Assembly (NCBI GenBank): GCA_028345095.1
Contig: JAOMCQ010000006.1
Span: 1 to 50,350, forward strand
DNA length: 50,350 bases
Reading direction: 5' to 3'
Source: Candidatus Nitrosopelagicus sp.
Lineage (GTDB): Archaea > Thermoproteota > Nitrososphaeria > Nitrososphaerales > Nitrosopumilaceae
The notes beneath the pieces are model-generated. The model was not told the origin of the DNA and searched no databases. It saw only the letters and a list, made by a program, of their open reading frames with translations. Of the stretch, positions 26,653 through 34,862 are shown piece by piece (the stretch's first letter is position 1; the number at the start of each line of letters is the position of its first letter). A program made the position numbers and the translations under genes.

Positions 26653-26726
26653 TGGGCCCGATGGGCTTCGATCCCATGGCTCCTCGGTTATGAGCCGAGT
26701 ACTCTACTAGGCTGAGTTACGGGCCC
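26653..26726 (-). tRNA. tRNA with CAT anticodon (Met elongator or Ile2)
   Basis: The cloverleaf on the minus strand has acceptor GGGCCCG/CGGGCCC with discriminator A, D stem ACTC/GAGT, anticodon stem CTCGG/CCGAG, loop CTCATAA, T stem ATGGG/CCCAT and T loop ATCGAAG. The anticodon is CAT. It lacks the three G-C pairs at the base of the anticodon stem that mark initiator tRNA, so it is elongator Met or the Ile2 tRNA whose C34 becomes agmatidine. The T loop starts with A, where T54 is the rule. CCA is not encoded. Confidence 0.9.
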
Positions 26727-26764
26727 TAGGAAAAAATAATTTCAACTGGGTAAAAAGTGTTAGA

Positions 26765-27400
26765 TTAGCAGTAAGACTCGTAGCAACTATCTAGCAAGAG
26801 ATTTTGTGCTGCAACAGATTTTTCGGCTGTTGATAGCATCACGGAGTCATCTACAGATGTATTATTGATGATTTTTTGCCATGATGCTGCATGTCTAATG
26901 TCAGCAGTCATGTGTTCTTCAAAGTATTCAATTGCATCTTTTGTATCAATGCCATAGAATTCTTTCAATCCTTCTAATTTGGTTTGACTTACTTTAGGAA
27001 TTTCTTTTTCAAATGCATACATTGCACATGCACCATTATCAAAGGAGTCCATAAGTGAGCCTAAATTTGATACTGCTCTTTTGGTTTTCTCAAGACCATC
27101 ATAGCCTTGTAGTTCGGATTCAGAAATTCCCATAGAACCTGCAAATTTCTCCCATAGAGGAATGTGCTCTGATTCTTCTTTCATGTTCTGAATTAACTCA
27201 TCTTTCATATCAAAAGTTGCATCATTTACCATTGGTTGCATGAATTGCGGGACCTGTTTCACCAGTTGATAGTACTCTTTAGAGTAACCCTTGAGTGAGT
27301 CTAGTTCCAGTTTTCCATCAGACCACATTTCGTAAAATGGATGTTTGAGTAAACTTTTGTCTTCAATGATTTGATCGATTCGTTTTATTAGAGAACCCAT
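26765..27400 (-). CDS. Heme-oxygenase-like dimetal enzyme candidate (PqqC/CADD/TenA superfamily)
   Basis: 211 residues, all-helical, related to the TenA/PqqC/CADD group. Candidate metal ligands are E75 and H79 (KEESEHIPLW), E131 (YAFEKEIP) and the H163-x3-D167-x2-H170 set in HMTADIRHA. These match the ligand order of heme-oxygenase-like diiron oxidases, including CADD, which makes p-aminobenzoate from its own residues. K141 lies ten residues after E131, the spacing I recall for the essential Lys of CADD, and the YYQLVKQV segment supplies Tyr candidates. The function is inferred. TenA or PqqC-like activity remains possible. TATA-like TTTTTTATCC is about 26 bases before the ATG. Confidence 0.75.
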   Translation of the reverse strand: MGSLIKRIDQIIEDKSLLKHPFYEMWSDGKLELDSLKGYSKEYYQLVKQVPQFMQPMVNDATFDMKDELIQNMKEESEHIPLWEKFAGSMGISESELQGYDGLEKTKRAVSNLGSLMDSFDNGACAMYAFEKEIPKVSQTKLEGLKEFYGIDTKDAIEYFEEHMTADIRHAASWQKIINNTSVDDSVMLSTAEKSVAAQNLLLDSCYESYC

Positions 27401-27448
27401 GAATGATATTCTTGGAATTAGGATAAAAAAGCTTGTGATTACAAAAAG

Positions 27449-27456
27449 TTTTATGG
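27449..27456 (+). promoter_or_regulatory. TATA box of tRNA-Glu
   Basis: TTTTATGG is centred about 27 bases before the tRNA 5' end at 27479. Confidence 0.5.
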
Positions 27457-27478
27457 ATTAGAAGAGCCGGAATTTTAA

Positions 27479-27553
27479 GCTCCTGTAGTGTAGTCCGGTC
27501 AAGCATTTAGGCCTTTCACGCCTGAGACTCGGGTTCGAATCCCGACGGGAGCA
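27479..27553 (+). tRNA. tRNA-Glu (anticodon TTC)
   Basis: Acceptor GCTCCTG pairs with CGGGAGC (one T-G pair), with discriminator A. The anticodon arm has stem TAGGC/GCCTG and loop CTTTCAC, giving anticodon TTC. The T arm has CGGG-TTCGAAT-CCCG at its core. The D-arm text GTGTAGTCCGGTCAAGCAT is typical of archaeal tRNA-Glu. No intron and no encoded CCA. In this organism it would also supply glutamyl-tRNA for tetrapyrrole synthesis if glutamyl-tRNA reductase is active. Confidence 0.93.
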
Positions 27554-27606
27554 TACATTTCCTAAAGTTTAATATGTTATTTCAGAAAATTTTGATCAGA
27601 TAATTT

Positions 27607-28458
27607 TTGGACAGAAAAAACATAGAGATTAATCCACTTTTGGAAGTGTACAGCAAGTACATCGAGAAGATTGATTCTGCGTTGCAAAAAGAGTTGGAAT
27701 TATACTCTGAGTCTGAATTTTGTGAACCTCTAAAATATGCACTAGACGGCGGAAAACGAATTAGACCAATAATCTCATTATTGGCAGCAGAGTGTGTAGG
27801 AGAAATCGATGAAAATGTATATTCGGGAGCATGTGCAATTGAACTGCTCCATACAGAATCAGTAATACATGACGATATTATTGATAATGAAACTCAAAGA
27901 AGACACAAGGATCCATTTCATATCAAATACGGATACAACACAAGTGTTCTAACAGGAGACTTTGTTTTAGGATTAATTCTAAACATTTCATCTAGATTAG
28001 ATGAAGCAAGAGTCACAAAAGATTTGGCAACAGCTGCAATGCTTATGAGTGAAGGAGAAGTTTTAGAAGGAAAACTAGAGGAAAGTGAGGATGTTACCTT
28101 TGAAGATTACATCAAGGTAATGGATTACAAGACTGCAACTGCCTTTGAAATGGCAGCCAAATTGGGAGCAGTGATTGGAGGCGGAAGTGAGGAAGAAATT
28201 TCAGGATTAGCAGAATATGGAAAAAATATTGGAATTGCATATCAAATTAAAGATGATTTGATGGATTGGAAAAATGAAGATAAATTATTTAATTTATTAG
28301 TTAAAAAGAGTTCAGATCCAAGAGTCGTATTTAATAAAATGGAAGAGTTGTTGAAATCTTATTCAGAAAAAGCTCTTGAAAGTCTAAGAAAAGTAAAAGA
28401 TTCTGATTCAAAACACAACTTGGAAGAATTAGTAAGTTTTACAGAGTTTAAGGCATAA
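27607..28458 (+). CDS. Polyprenyl diphosphate synthase (probable GGPP synthase)
   Basis: Condenses IPP onto allylic diphosphates to build archaeal lipid chains. 283 residues from a TTG start. Motifs in order: GGKRIRP (48-54), the first Asp-rich motif DDIID (89-93), and the second Asp-rich motif DDLMD (216-220). No bulky aromatic residue sits four or five positions before the first motif (E84, S85), consistent with a product longer than C15. The family is usually about 320 residues; the C-terminal part after the second motif is short. The 3' end overlaps the convergent nuoN by 11 bases. Confidence 0.88.
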   Translation: MDRKNIEINPLLEVYSKYIEKIDSALQKELELYSESEFCEPLKYALDGGKRIRPIISLLAAECVGEIDENVYSGACAIELLHTESVIHDDIIDNETQRRHKDPFHIKYGYNTSVLTGDFVLGLILNISSRLDEARVTKDLATAAMLMSEGEVLEGKLEESEDVTFEDYIKVMDYKTATAFEMAAKLGAVIGGGSEEEISGLAEYGKNIGIAYQIKDDLMDWKNEDKLFNLLVKKSSDPRVVFNKMEELLKSYSEKALESLRKVKDSDSKHNLEELVSFTEFKA

Positions 28459-29929
28459 CTGCAGTCATTGAAGGCGTAATCATTTCTACAAATTGTATTA
28501 TTGGTTCTGGATATACACCAATTGTTACCATAAAGATTACAGAGAATATCATTACACCTACAATTGATGCAGGTTCTTTGACACGTTTTTCTGTTTCACC
28601 TTCAAAGTACATCTTTCGTATAATCCAACCATAGTATGCTAAAGACAATGCACTATTCAAAACTCCAGCAATTGCAAGCCATGGAGCCCACCAAACAACA
28701 CTTGTTGCATCAATAGCAGAACCAAACAGCATAAGTTTACTCCAGAATCCATTAAGTGGCGGCACACCAGCTAATGCAAGTAATGAGATAACAAGACCAA
28801 ATGCGGTGATTGGCATTTTTCTACCAAGTCCTTTGATTTTATCTAAATGTACAATTCCAAGAGTTGTAACAATTCCCGCTATTGCGATAAATGCTGCACC
28901 TTTCATTACAGCATGATTTAGAATGTGGAATAATGATGCCTGTAATCCTAATCCGCTGAACGGTGCAAGTGAGATACCAATTAAGATGTAACCAGCATGA
29001 CCAATACTTGAATACGCAAGCATTCTTGTGAGATTCTTTTGCATGATTGCAGCAACATTACCAATAGTCATTGTCATGATAGCAATTACGCCGAGCGCCA
29101 ACGTCCAATCAAGGTTTAGCGCCGCAGCACCCATAATTACAACTCTTAATGCCGCAGCAAATCCTGCTTTTTTAGTTCCGGCAGCTAGTAATGCTGTGAT
29201 TGGTGTTGGTGCGCCTTCGTATGTATCTGGTAACCACATGTGGAATGGAACAAGTCCCATTTTGAATCCAAATCCAGCAATAAACATACCAACTGCAAGT
29301 AAGCCAATTGGAAGCATATCTGGAGATAGATTTGAAAATCCGTAAATTACATCACCGATGTTTGTAGAACCGGTAATTCCGTATGCAAGTGAGATACCGT
29401 ATATGATGATTCCAGAAGATAATGCACCAAACAAAAAGTACTTGATGGCAGCCTCGTTTGATGATGGGTCTTTCTTGTTATATCCTGCAAGGATGTATGT
29501 TGGAATACTCATTAACTCCCATGCTACAAATAACATAACCAGGTCTGTTGAAAATGCAATCAAAACCATACCAATACTTGAAAGTAGAATTAATGAGAAG
29601 TAAATTGCAGGATTTGATTTATTTCTCATGTAATTGAAGGAACCAGCAACTGCCATTATTGATACAATAAGCATTGCAATTGCAAAGAAGGAACCAAATC
29701 CATCATCAACTAAAACATCACTAGAAAAGATAGCTGCATCTGCGACAGAGTCAGTGTAAAATCGGTAAATTACATAACCAAGAGATAGGAGTAATGCACC
29801 AAATGCAATTAATCCATAAAATGTTGAACTACCACGTTCTTTTCTTACAACATTGATTACAGGAATTATCATTCCTGCGATACCAAGAATTACCATTATG
29901 ATTATTGGAGTAGAAGTTAGTTCGATCAT
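28448..29929 (-). CDS. nuoN: NADH-quinone oxidoreductase-like subunit N
   Basis: Antiporter-like proton-pumping subunit of complex I. 493 residues and about 14 membrane helices. LVMLFVAWELMSIPTYIL carries the conserved Glu of TM5, and the lysine-bearing helices (NKKDPSSNEAAIKYF, GFKMGLVPFHMWLPDTYEGAPTP, ILNHAVMKGAAF) are intact. I prefer ATG 29929, six bases after an AGGTG Shine-Dalgarno; ATG 29932 and GTG 29938 are alternatives. Last gene of the nuo operon, directly after nuoL. Confidence 0.94.
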   Translation of the reverse strand: MIELTSTPIIIMVILGIAGMIIPVINVVRKERGSSTFYGLIAFGALLLSLGYVIYRFYTDSVADAAIFSSDVLVDDGFGSFFAIAMLIVSIMAVAGSFNYMRNKSNPAIYFSLILLSSIGMVLIAFSTDLVMLFVAWELMSIPTYILAGYNKKDPSSNEAAIKYFLFGALSSGIIIYGISLAYGITGSTNIGDVIYGFSNLSPDMLPIGLLAVGMFIAGFGFKMGLVPFHMWLPDTYEGAPTPITALLAAGTKKAGFAAALRVVIMGAAALNLDWTLALGVIAIMTMTIGNVAAIMQKNLTRMLAYSSIGHAGYILIGISLAPFSGLGLQASLFHILNHAVMKGAAFIAIAGIVTTLGIVHLDKIKGLGRKMPITAFGLVISLLALAGVPPLNGFWSKLMLFGSAIDATSVVWWAPWLAIAGVLNSALSLAYYGWIIRKMYFEGETEKRVKEPASIVGVMIFSVIFMVTIGVYPEPIIQFVEMITPSMTAVMP

Positions 29930-29938
29930 CATAAACAC

Positions 29939-32011
29939 CTATAGTAATAATATCAGAACTACGAAAAGCAGTCCAGCTCCAAATATGTAAAGATAAGATT
30001 GTGATACGCCTGTTTGTGTTCCTTGAACAACTCTAGCACTCCAACCAACAGCTTTCTCAAATCCAATGTTCATTCCAGTATCAATTGCTGTTTGTTCAAA
30101 GTATCTCCAGATTCCACGTGCCATCCACAATGGTGCAACAACAAAGCCCCAATAAACAAAGGCATTGAGATACCATCTGTTCAAGAATAGTTTATGCATT
30201 GAGTAAAAGAAAATGTTAGAGTTTACGAACTTTACAGGATCTACCCATCTTCCGATATAGAATATATATCCAAGTCCAAATCCAGTGGCAAATGCAACTA
30301 GTGATGCTCCAAGTGCGACAGGGTTAAGTCCTGAAAGGAATCCAGGCAATACAGATTCTTCTCCACCATAGTGAGATGATTCGATTCCAAATGAGTGTAC
30401 GAGATATTCCTCAAATAGATGATGTAATTCCTCTTCCGCAGATAATCCGATTAATCCAATTCCAATTGTTAATACAGCAAGAATTCCGTATGGAATCCAC
30501 ATTGACTTTGGTGCTTCGTGGATGTGATGACCTTCACTTTCCATCTTTTCAATGTGTTTGCTGTTCTTTCCAAAGAAGACCATTCCAATCATTCGTGTAG
30601 TATAGAATGCGGTAATTATTGCAGTCAAAACTGCGATGAGGAATAACGGTAATGCCCATTCATTTCCTGATTCATAAACTGTAGCAAAGATTGCATCCTT
30701 ACTCCAAAATCCAGTTGTGATGAATGGTGCGCCCATTAATCCAAGACCTGCAGCCCACATGAACGCATATGTCTTTTTCATCTGTTTCTTCAATCCACCC
30801 ATATCGGTCATGAACCGAGAACCAACCACATGTAGGAGTGACCCTGCCGCCATGAATAGTGATGCTTTGAACATTGCGTGAGATATTAAGTGGAAGAATC
30901 CAGCTGTGTAACCATCAACATATTGGTGTGAAAGACCTGCGACACCAAGGGCTAACATCATGTAACCAATTTGTGAACCAGTTGAGTATGCCAAAACTTT
31001 CTTAATTTCAGGATTAACCATTCCCTGAGTTGCAAGTAATAATGCAGTGATTGCACCAACCCAAGCAACAATTTCAAAGAATTGATCTGCAAGAATTCCT
31101 GCTGCTGCTAATGCAAATACAATTGGTCCAATTCTTGCAACCAAGAATACACCAGCCTTGACCATTGTTGCTGCATGAATTAATGCAGATACAGCGGTAG
31201 GACCTGTCATAGCCTCTAAGAGCCATTCGTTAAGTGGGAATTGTGCAGATTTTCCCATTGCACCACCAAATAGTAAAACAAATGCAGGGACTAACAAGCC
31301 CTGAGCAGACATTTCCACTGCCCAAGCAGTATCCCCAACTAGCTCTCTAAATCCAAAGGTTCCAGCAAACATGAAGAGAAGTAACATTCCTGAAAGCATC
31401 ATTACATCACCAACTTTGGTCATGATGAAGGCCTTCATTCCAGCATGTGTTGGCGAAAAGTATTCCATTACTCCTAACACAGAACGACCCTCTTGTCCAA
31501 CATGGTCCTTCTTTTTATCACGATACCAAAAGCTGATCAAAGCATACGACGCAAGACCTACTCCTTCCCATCCAAAGAAGACCTGTAATAGATTATCAGA
31601 TAATATGATGAGTTGCATAGAACCAATGAAGAACATCATCCAGAACCAGAATCGAGTAATGTCTTTGTCTCCTTTCATGTAACCGGTACTGTAACACATG
31701 ATAAGGAAGGAAATCCATCCTACAACATTTGCCATTATAATTGATAGAGGATCAGCAAGAACACCTGCTTTGAGACCGATTGCATCAATCCACATGATTT
31801 GGTGATGAATTTCATGTGCTCCAAGTGCCATTGGGAATAATGTTGCTGCAGATATTGCGCTCATTGCTGCAAATGCAACTGCAACTCTACCAGTAGTTAA
31901 TTTTGAGAATTTGCCAACAGCTGGGATTATCATAGCAGCAGCAAATGGAAGAATCCAGATTAACCAGACGTTTATTTCACTTACAGGAATTCCAAAGAAA
32001 TCGTATGCCAT
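29939..32011 (-). CDS. nuoL: NADH-quinone oxidoreductase-like subunit L
   Basis: Largest pumping subunit of complex I, 690 residues, about 16 membrane helices. Clear motifs are VFFGWEGVGLASYALISFWYR, GKSAQFPLNEWLLEAMTGPTAVSALIHAATMVKAGVFL and YSTGSQIGYMMLALG. The C-terminal part includes a stretch that should be the lateral helix, a charged loop (KNSKHIEKMESEGHHIHE) and a final membrane helix. It lies 3 bases after nuoM. The gene order M-L-N differs from the L-M-N order of bacteria. Confidence 0.95.
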   Translation of the reverse strand: MAYDFFGIPVSEINVWLIWILPFAAAMIIPAVGKFSKLTTGRVAVAFAAMSAISAATLFPMALGAHEIHHQIMWIDAIGLKAGVLADPLSIIMANVVGWISFLIMCYSTGYMKGDKDITRFWFWMMFFIGSMQLIILSDNLLQVFFGWEGVGLASYALISFWYRDKKKDHVGQEGRSVLGVMEYFSPTHAGMKAFIMTKVGDVMMLSGMLLLFMFAGTFGFRELVGDTAWAVEMSAQGLLVPAFVLLFGGAMGKSAQFPLNEWLLEAMTGPTAVSALIHAATMVKAGVFLVARIGPIVFALAAAGILADQFFEIVAWVGAITALLLATQGMVNPEIKKVLAYSTGSQIGYMMLALGVAGLSHQYVDGYTAGFFHLISHAMFKASLFMAAGSLLHVVGSRFMTDMGGLKKQMKKTYAFMWAAGLGLMGAPFITTGFWSKDAIFATVYESGNEWALPLFLIAVLTAIITAFYTTRMIGMVFFGKNSKHIEKMESEGHHIHEAPKSMWIPYGILAVLTIGIGLIGLSAEEELHHLFEEYLVHSFGIESSHYGGEESVLPGFLSGLNPVALGASLVAFATGFGLGYIFYIGRWVDPVKFVNSNIFFYSMHKLFLNRWYLNAFVYWGFVVAPLWMARGIWRYFEQTAIDTGMNIGFEKAVGWSARVVQGTQTGVSQSYLYIFGAGLLFVVLILLL

Positions 32012-32014
32012 AGT

Positions 32015-33571
32015 CTAGACCCCCATTACTCCCTGCATGTACGGCATGATTTTTCCAAGGAATATGTCAGGATAAATTCCAACAACAATAGTAAATCCTG
32101 CTAAGACCATCATCGGTGCCAACATGTACCAACTTCCTTCTTTGACATTTTGTAAATTCTCAGGTAATTTTCCAAAGAATACTCGTTTTAGCATCCATAG
32201 AATGTAAGACATTGTTAATGCGGTAGCAATTAATCCTAATGCAAACATGAGACTTCGTATATCATTTCCTTCTTCTATTGCGGTTTCTAATGCACCATAG
32301 AATACCATCCATTCGCCCATGAATCCACTTGTTGGAGGAATTCCCATGATTGTTAAACCACCAATTACAGCACAAACTGCGGTGATTGGCATTTTGCTTG
32401 CAAGTCCACCAAGTTTTTTGAAACTTCTTGTTCCAACTTGAACAATAATTACACCGGCAGTCATGAACAGGAGTCCTTTACCTAAACCATGAGATATGTA
32501 CATCATTTCAGCACCGGCTAGACCATAAGTAGAAAATGAACCAATTGCAAACAGTAGATAACCCATCTGACTAATACTAGAATATGCAAGCATTCGTTTG
32601 AAATCATCTTGCATGAGTGCCATAGCACCACCATAAAACATTGTAACGACACCCCAAATGTTTAACATTATTGAAATATCGCCGTATGTCTGCGGCATGA
32701 ATTCTACGATTAATCTGAATAATCCATATGCACCAATTCCAATCATAGCTGGAGAAAGTAGAGCACTGATTGGTGTCGGAGCTGCACCGTGAGCATACGG
32801 CAACCAAACATGGAATACAAAGGCTGCAAGTTTTACACCCAATCCTAAGATTATAGCAACTGCCGCAACTACCAGAATATCTGGATCAATTGCTGCTTCA
32901 GTGATATCTACAAAATCAAAGCTTCCAACACTTAGACCGATTGCTAAGAAACCAAGTAATAGAACAACTGCACCAACATGAGTCCAGAATAGGAATTGCA
33001 AAGCAATTCTGCGTCTGTTTCCATCCCCATAGAAAGCAACTAGGAAAAATGATGGTATGAGCATAACTTCAAAGAATATGTAAAATTCAATGAGATTTGT
33101 AGATAAAACGGTTCCAAGCATTCCCATTGCAAATACTAGGAACATTGCAAAGTAGAGACCAGATTGACGGTTGATATAGGTCTTTAGTGCAACAGATTCA
33201 ACAACTGCAGTTGTCTGACCATCAGTAGTTGTGTTTTGATGATAATGTTCTTTGAATAGTTCTTCAAACTTGTGAACCATGTATGGTTTTGAGTATAAAG
33301 CAAGAACGGTACACAATACGTAAATGATGATAGCAAATGGAGTAGCAAGTCCATCAAGCATAAAGCCAAATTCTCCAAACATTGTAGTCCATGGATAATG
33401 TTCTTCATATGTTCCGCCAAGTGCTGCATTAATCAATATGATAGAGCAGTATAGAAGTAAACCGAAGGTAAACCATGTTGCAGCTGTAGCACCATAGTTT
33501 CTTCCAATTAGGTATGCGACCGGAGACAGTAACAGTGGTAAAAATACCGCCTGTAAAAGTACAAATTCCAT
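32015..33571 (-). CDS. nuoM: NADH-quinone oxidoreductase-like subunit M
   Basis: Antiporter-like membrane subunit, 518 residues, about 14 helices. LIEFYIFFEVMLIPSFFLVAFYG, GVKLAAFVFHVWLPYAHGAAPTPISALLSPAMIGIGAYGL and YSSISQMGYLLFAIG carry the conserved Glu, Lys and His positions of the pump. A polar loop at about 100-128 (EELFKEHYHQNTTTDGQTT) between helices is longer than usual. It starts at the last base of nuoK (one-base overlap). Confidence 0.95.
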   Translation of the reverse strand: MEFVLLQAVFLPLLLSPVAYLIGRNYGATAATWFTFGLLLYCSIILINAALGGTYEEHYPWTTMFGEFGFMLDGLATPFAIIIYVLCTVLALYSKPYMVHKFEELFKEHYHQNTTTDGQTTAVVESVALKTYINRQSGLYFAMFLVFAMGMLGTVLSTNLIEFYIFFEVMLIPSFFLVAFYGDGNRRRIALQFLFWTHVGAVVLLLGFLAIGLSVGSFDFVDITEAAIDPDILVVAAVAIILGLGVKLAAFVFHVWLPYAHGAAPTPISALLSPAMIGIGAYGLFRLIVEFMPQTYGDISIMLNIWGVVTMFYGGAMALMQDDFKRMLAYSSISQMGYLLFAIGSFSTYGLAGAEMMYISHGLGKGLLFMTAGVIIVQVGTRSFKKLGGLASKMPITAVCAVIGGLTIMGIPPTSGFMGEWMVFYGALETAIEEGNDIRSLMFALGLIATALTMSYILWMLKRVFFGKLPENLQNVKEGSWYMLAPMMVLAGFTIVVGIYPDIFLGKIMPYMQGVMGV

Positions 33572-33876
33572 TAGCCTTTTAAGCTCCTAAAGTCTGCAAT
33601 ATCGATATTTTTGTACATACGATATGCTACGATAATTAATGCAAGTCCAACTGCAACTTCTGCTGCAGCAATTGCAATTGAAAATAATGCAAGTGTTTGT
33701 CCACCACTGTGTGGCATGAATCTAGCAAATGCAACAAGATTTAGGTTTGCAGCGTTGACAATAATTTCAACTGCAAATAACATTCTGATTGCATTACGTT
33801 TTACTGCTAAACCATAAATTCCAATACCTAACAAAGCAATTGACACTAATACAAATTCAATTAGCTCATTACTCAT
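33571..33876 (-). CDS. nuoK: NADH-quinone oxidoreductase-like subunit K
   Basis: 101 residues with three membrane helices (about 1-22, 28-50, 60-85). Two acidic residues in the membrane core are visible (in VEIIVNAANLNLV and AAAEVAVGLALI), matching the conserved Glu pair of NuoK. Its start overlaps nuoJ by 8 bases. Confidence 0.95.
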   Translation of the reverse strand: MSNELIEFVLVSIALLGIGIYGLAVKRNAIRMLFAVEIIVNAANLNLVAFARFMPHSGGQTLALFSIAIAAAEVAVGLALIIVAYRMYKNIDIADFRSLKG

Positions 33877-34372
33877 TTTCTATTGTATCCTCCCTTCTTG
33901 CTAGAACTAATGCACCCATGACAGAACCGGCTAAAATTAAAGCCATCAAGATTAATGCAGGCCAGTAATATGTGAGAAAGTCACCACCAATTTCTCTAAA
34001 GTCAACAGGATCGGAGTCAGTACTGATTGTTTTAATTCCAGAATCCATAATGACTGCACCAAGTGCAAGAATTACAATCAACATTAGACCAATTCCAGCG
34101 AATTTTCTTTTTGGATCCTCAATTTTTTTGAATATGAGTTCTCTTTTTACAAGCATGACAGTGAATAAGATAAGAACTGCAATAGAACCAACATACACTG
34201 CTAATTGAAACATTGCGACAAATGGAGAATCTAACATTACGTAGAAGCCTGCAACACCACCAAGTGTTCCCATTAAAGCAATAGAGCCATAAACAAGTGA
34301 ACGCATTTCAAGTGCTGCAATTGCAGAGCCAATAGTTAATACAGAAATAGCTAAAAACAGAGCATCAGCCAT
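33869..34372 (-). CDS. nuoJ: NADH-quinone oxidoreductase-like subunit J
   Basis: 167 residues from ATG 34372, with five membrane helices. LDSPFVAMFQLAVYVGSIAVLILFTVMLV holds the TM3 region with the pi-bulge expected in NuoJ. The longer frame reading to 34393 lies inside nuoI, so I chose the ATG (MADALFL), which overlaps the nuoI stop by 8 bases. The third-to-fourth loop is short and polar (STDSDPVDFREIG). Confidence 0.93.
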   Translation of the reverse strand: MADALFLAISVLTIGSAIAALEMRSLVYGSIALMGTLGGVAGFYVMLDSPFVAMFQLAVYVGSIAVLILFTVMLVKRELIFKKIEDPKRKFAGIGLMLIVILALGAVIMDSGIKTISTDSDPVDFREIGGDFLTYYWPALILMALILAGSVMGALVLARREDTIENE

Positions 34373-34862
34373 GTCTGGCGCCCCGTTTATCAATAATTAA
34401 TTCTGAGTCCTGTTGAACTTGTGGTTTGACCTGTAGTTGTGCAGGTGTGTAAATTAAGCCCTCTTTGGTAAATGATGATAATTCATAGTCATTTGACATG
34501 TATAATGCATAAAATGGACATGCGTCAACACATAATCCACAAAAGACACACTTTCCGTAATCAATTTGTGGCATGATTGCTTTTTTGTTATGTCCCCAAG
34601 TATCAGGAACTTTTACCATTGCAATTGCTTCTGCAACACCTTCACATGCAATTGAACATAATTGGCATCCAGTACAATGATCATGAAATAGCATATGTCT
34701 ACCCTTTAGGCCTGCAATAGCAACACCAGATGCTGGATCGAATTGATAACCATCTCCAACAAACTTCAATTTTTGTTCAGGGTATCTCAAAGTGAAACGT
34801 TTTACTGCTAGATGTTTAATTCCGGAGTTTAATGCTTTGATAATTCCAGTTGCAGTTCCCAT
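34365..34862 (-). CDS. nuoI: NADH-quinone oxidoreductase-like subunit I
   Basis: Electron-carrying subunit with two [4Fe-4S] clusters. 165 residues. The two cluster motifs are CTGCQLCSIACEG (about 63-75) and CVFCGLCVDACPFYAL (about 105-120), close to the quinone module. The first motif ends CEG rather than the usual CP of ferredoxin-type sites. Starts at the final base of nuoH. Confidence 0.95.
   Translation of the reverse strand: MGTATGIIKALNSGIKHLAVKRFTLRYPEQKLKFVGDGYQFDPASGVAIAGLKGRHMLFHDHCTGCQLCSIACEGVAEAIAMVKVPDTWGHNKKAIMPQIDYGKCVFCGLCVDACPFYALYMSNDYELSSFTKEGLIYTPAQLQVKPQVQQDSELIIDKRGARHG

Noticed and set aside
26653-26726. Initiator tRNA-Met
   Set aside because: The three consecutive G-C pairs at the base of the anticodon stem, the initiator mark, are not present (CGG/CCG instead of GGG/CCC).
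29028-29345. 105-residue plus-strand frame antisense to nuoN
   Set aside because: Mirror of a hydrophobic coding region; no independent evidence.
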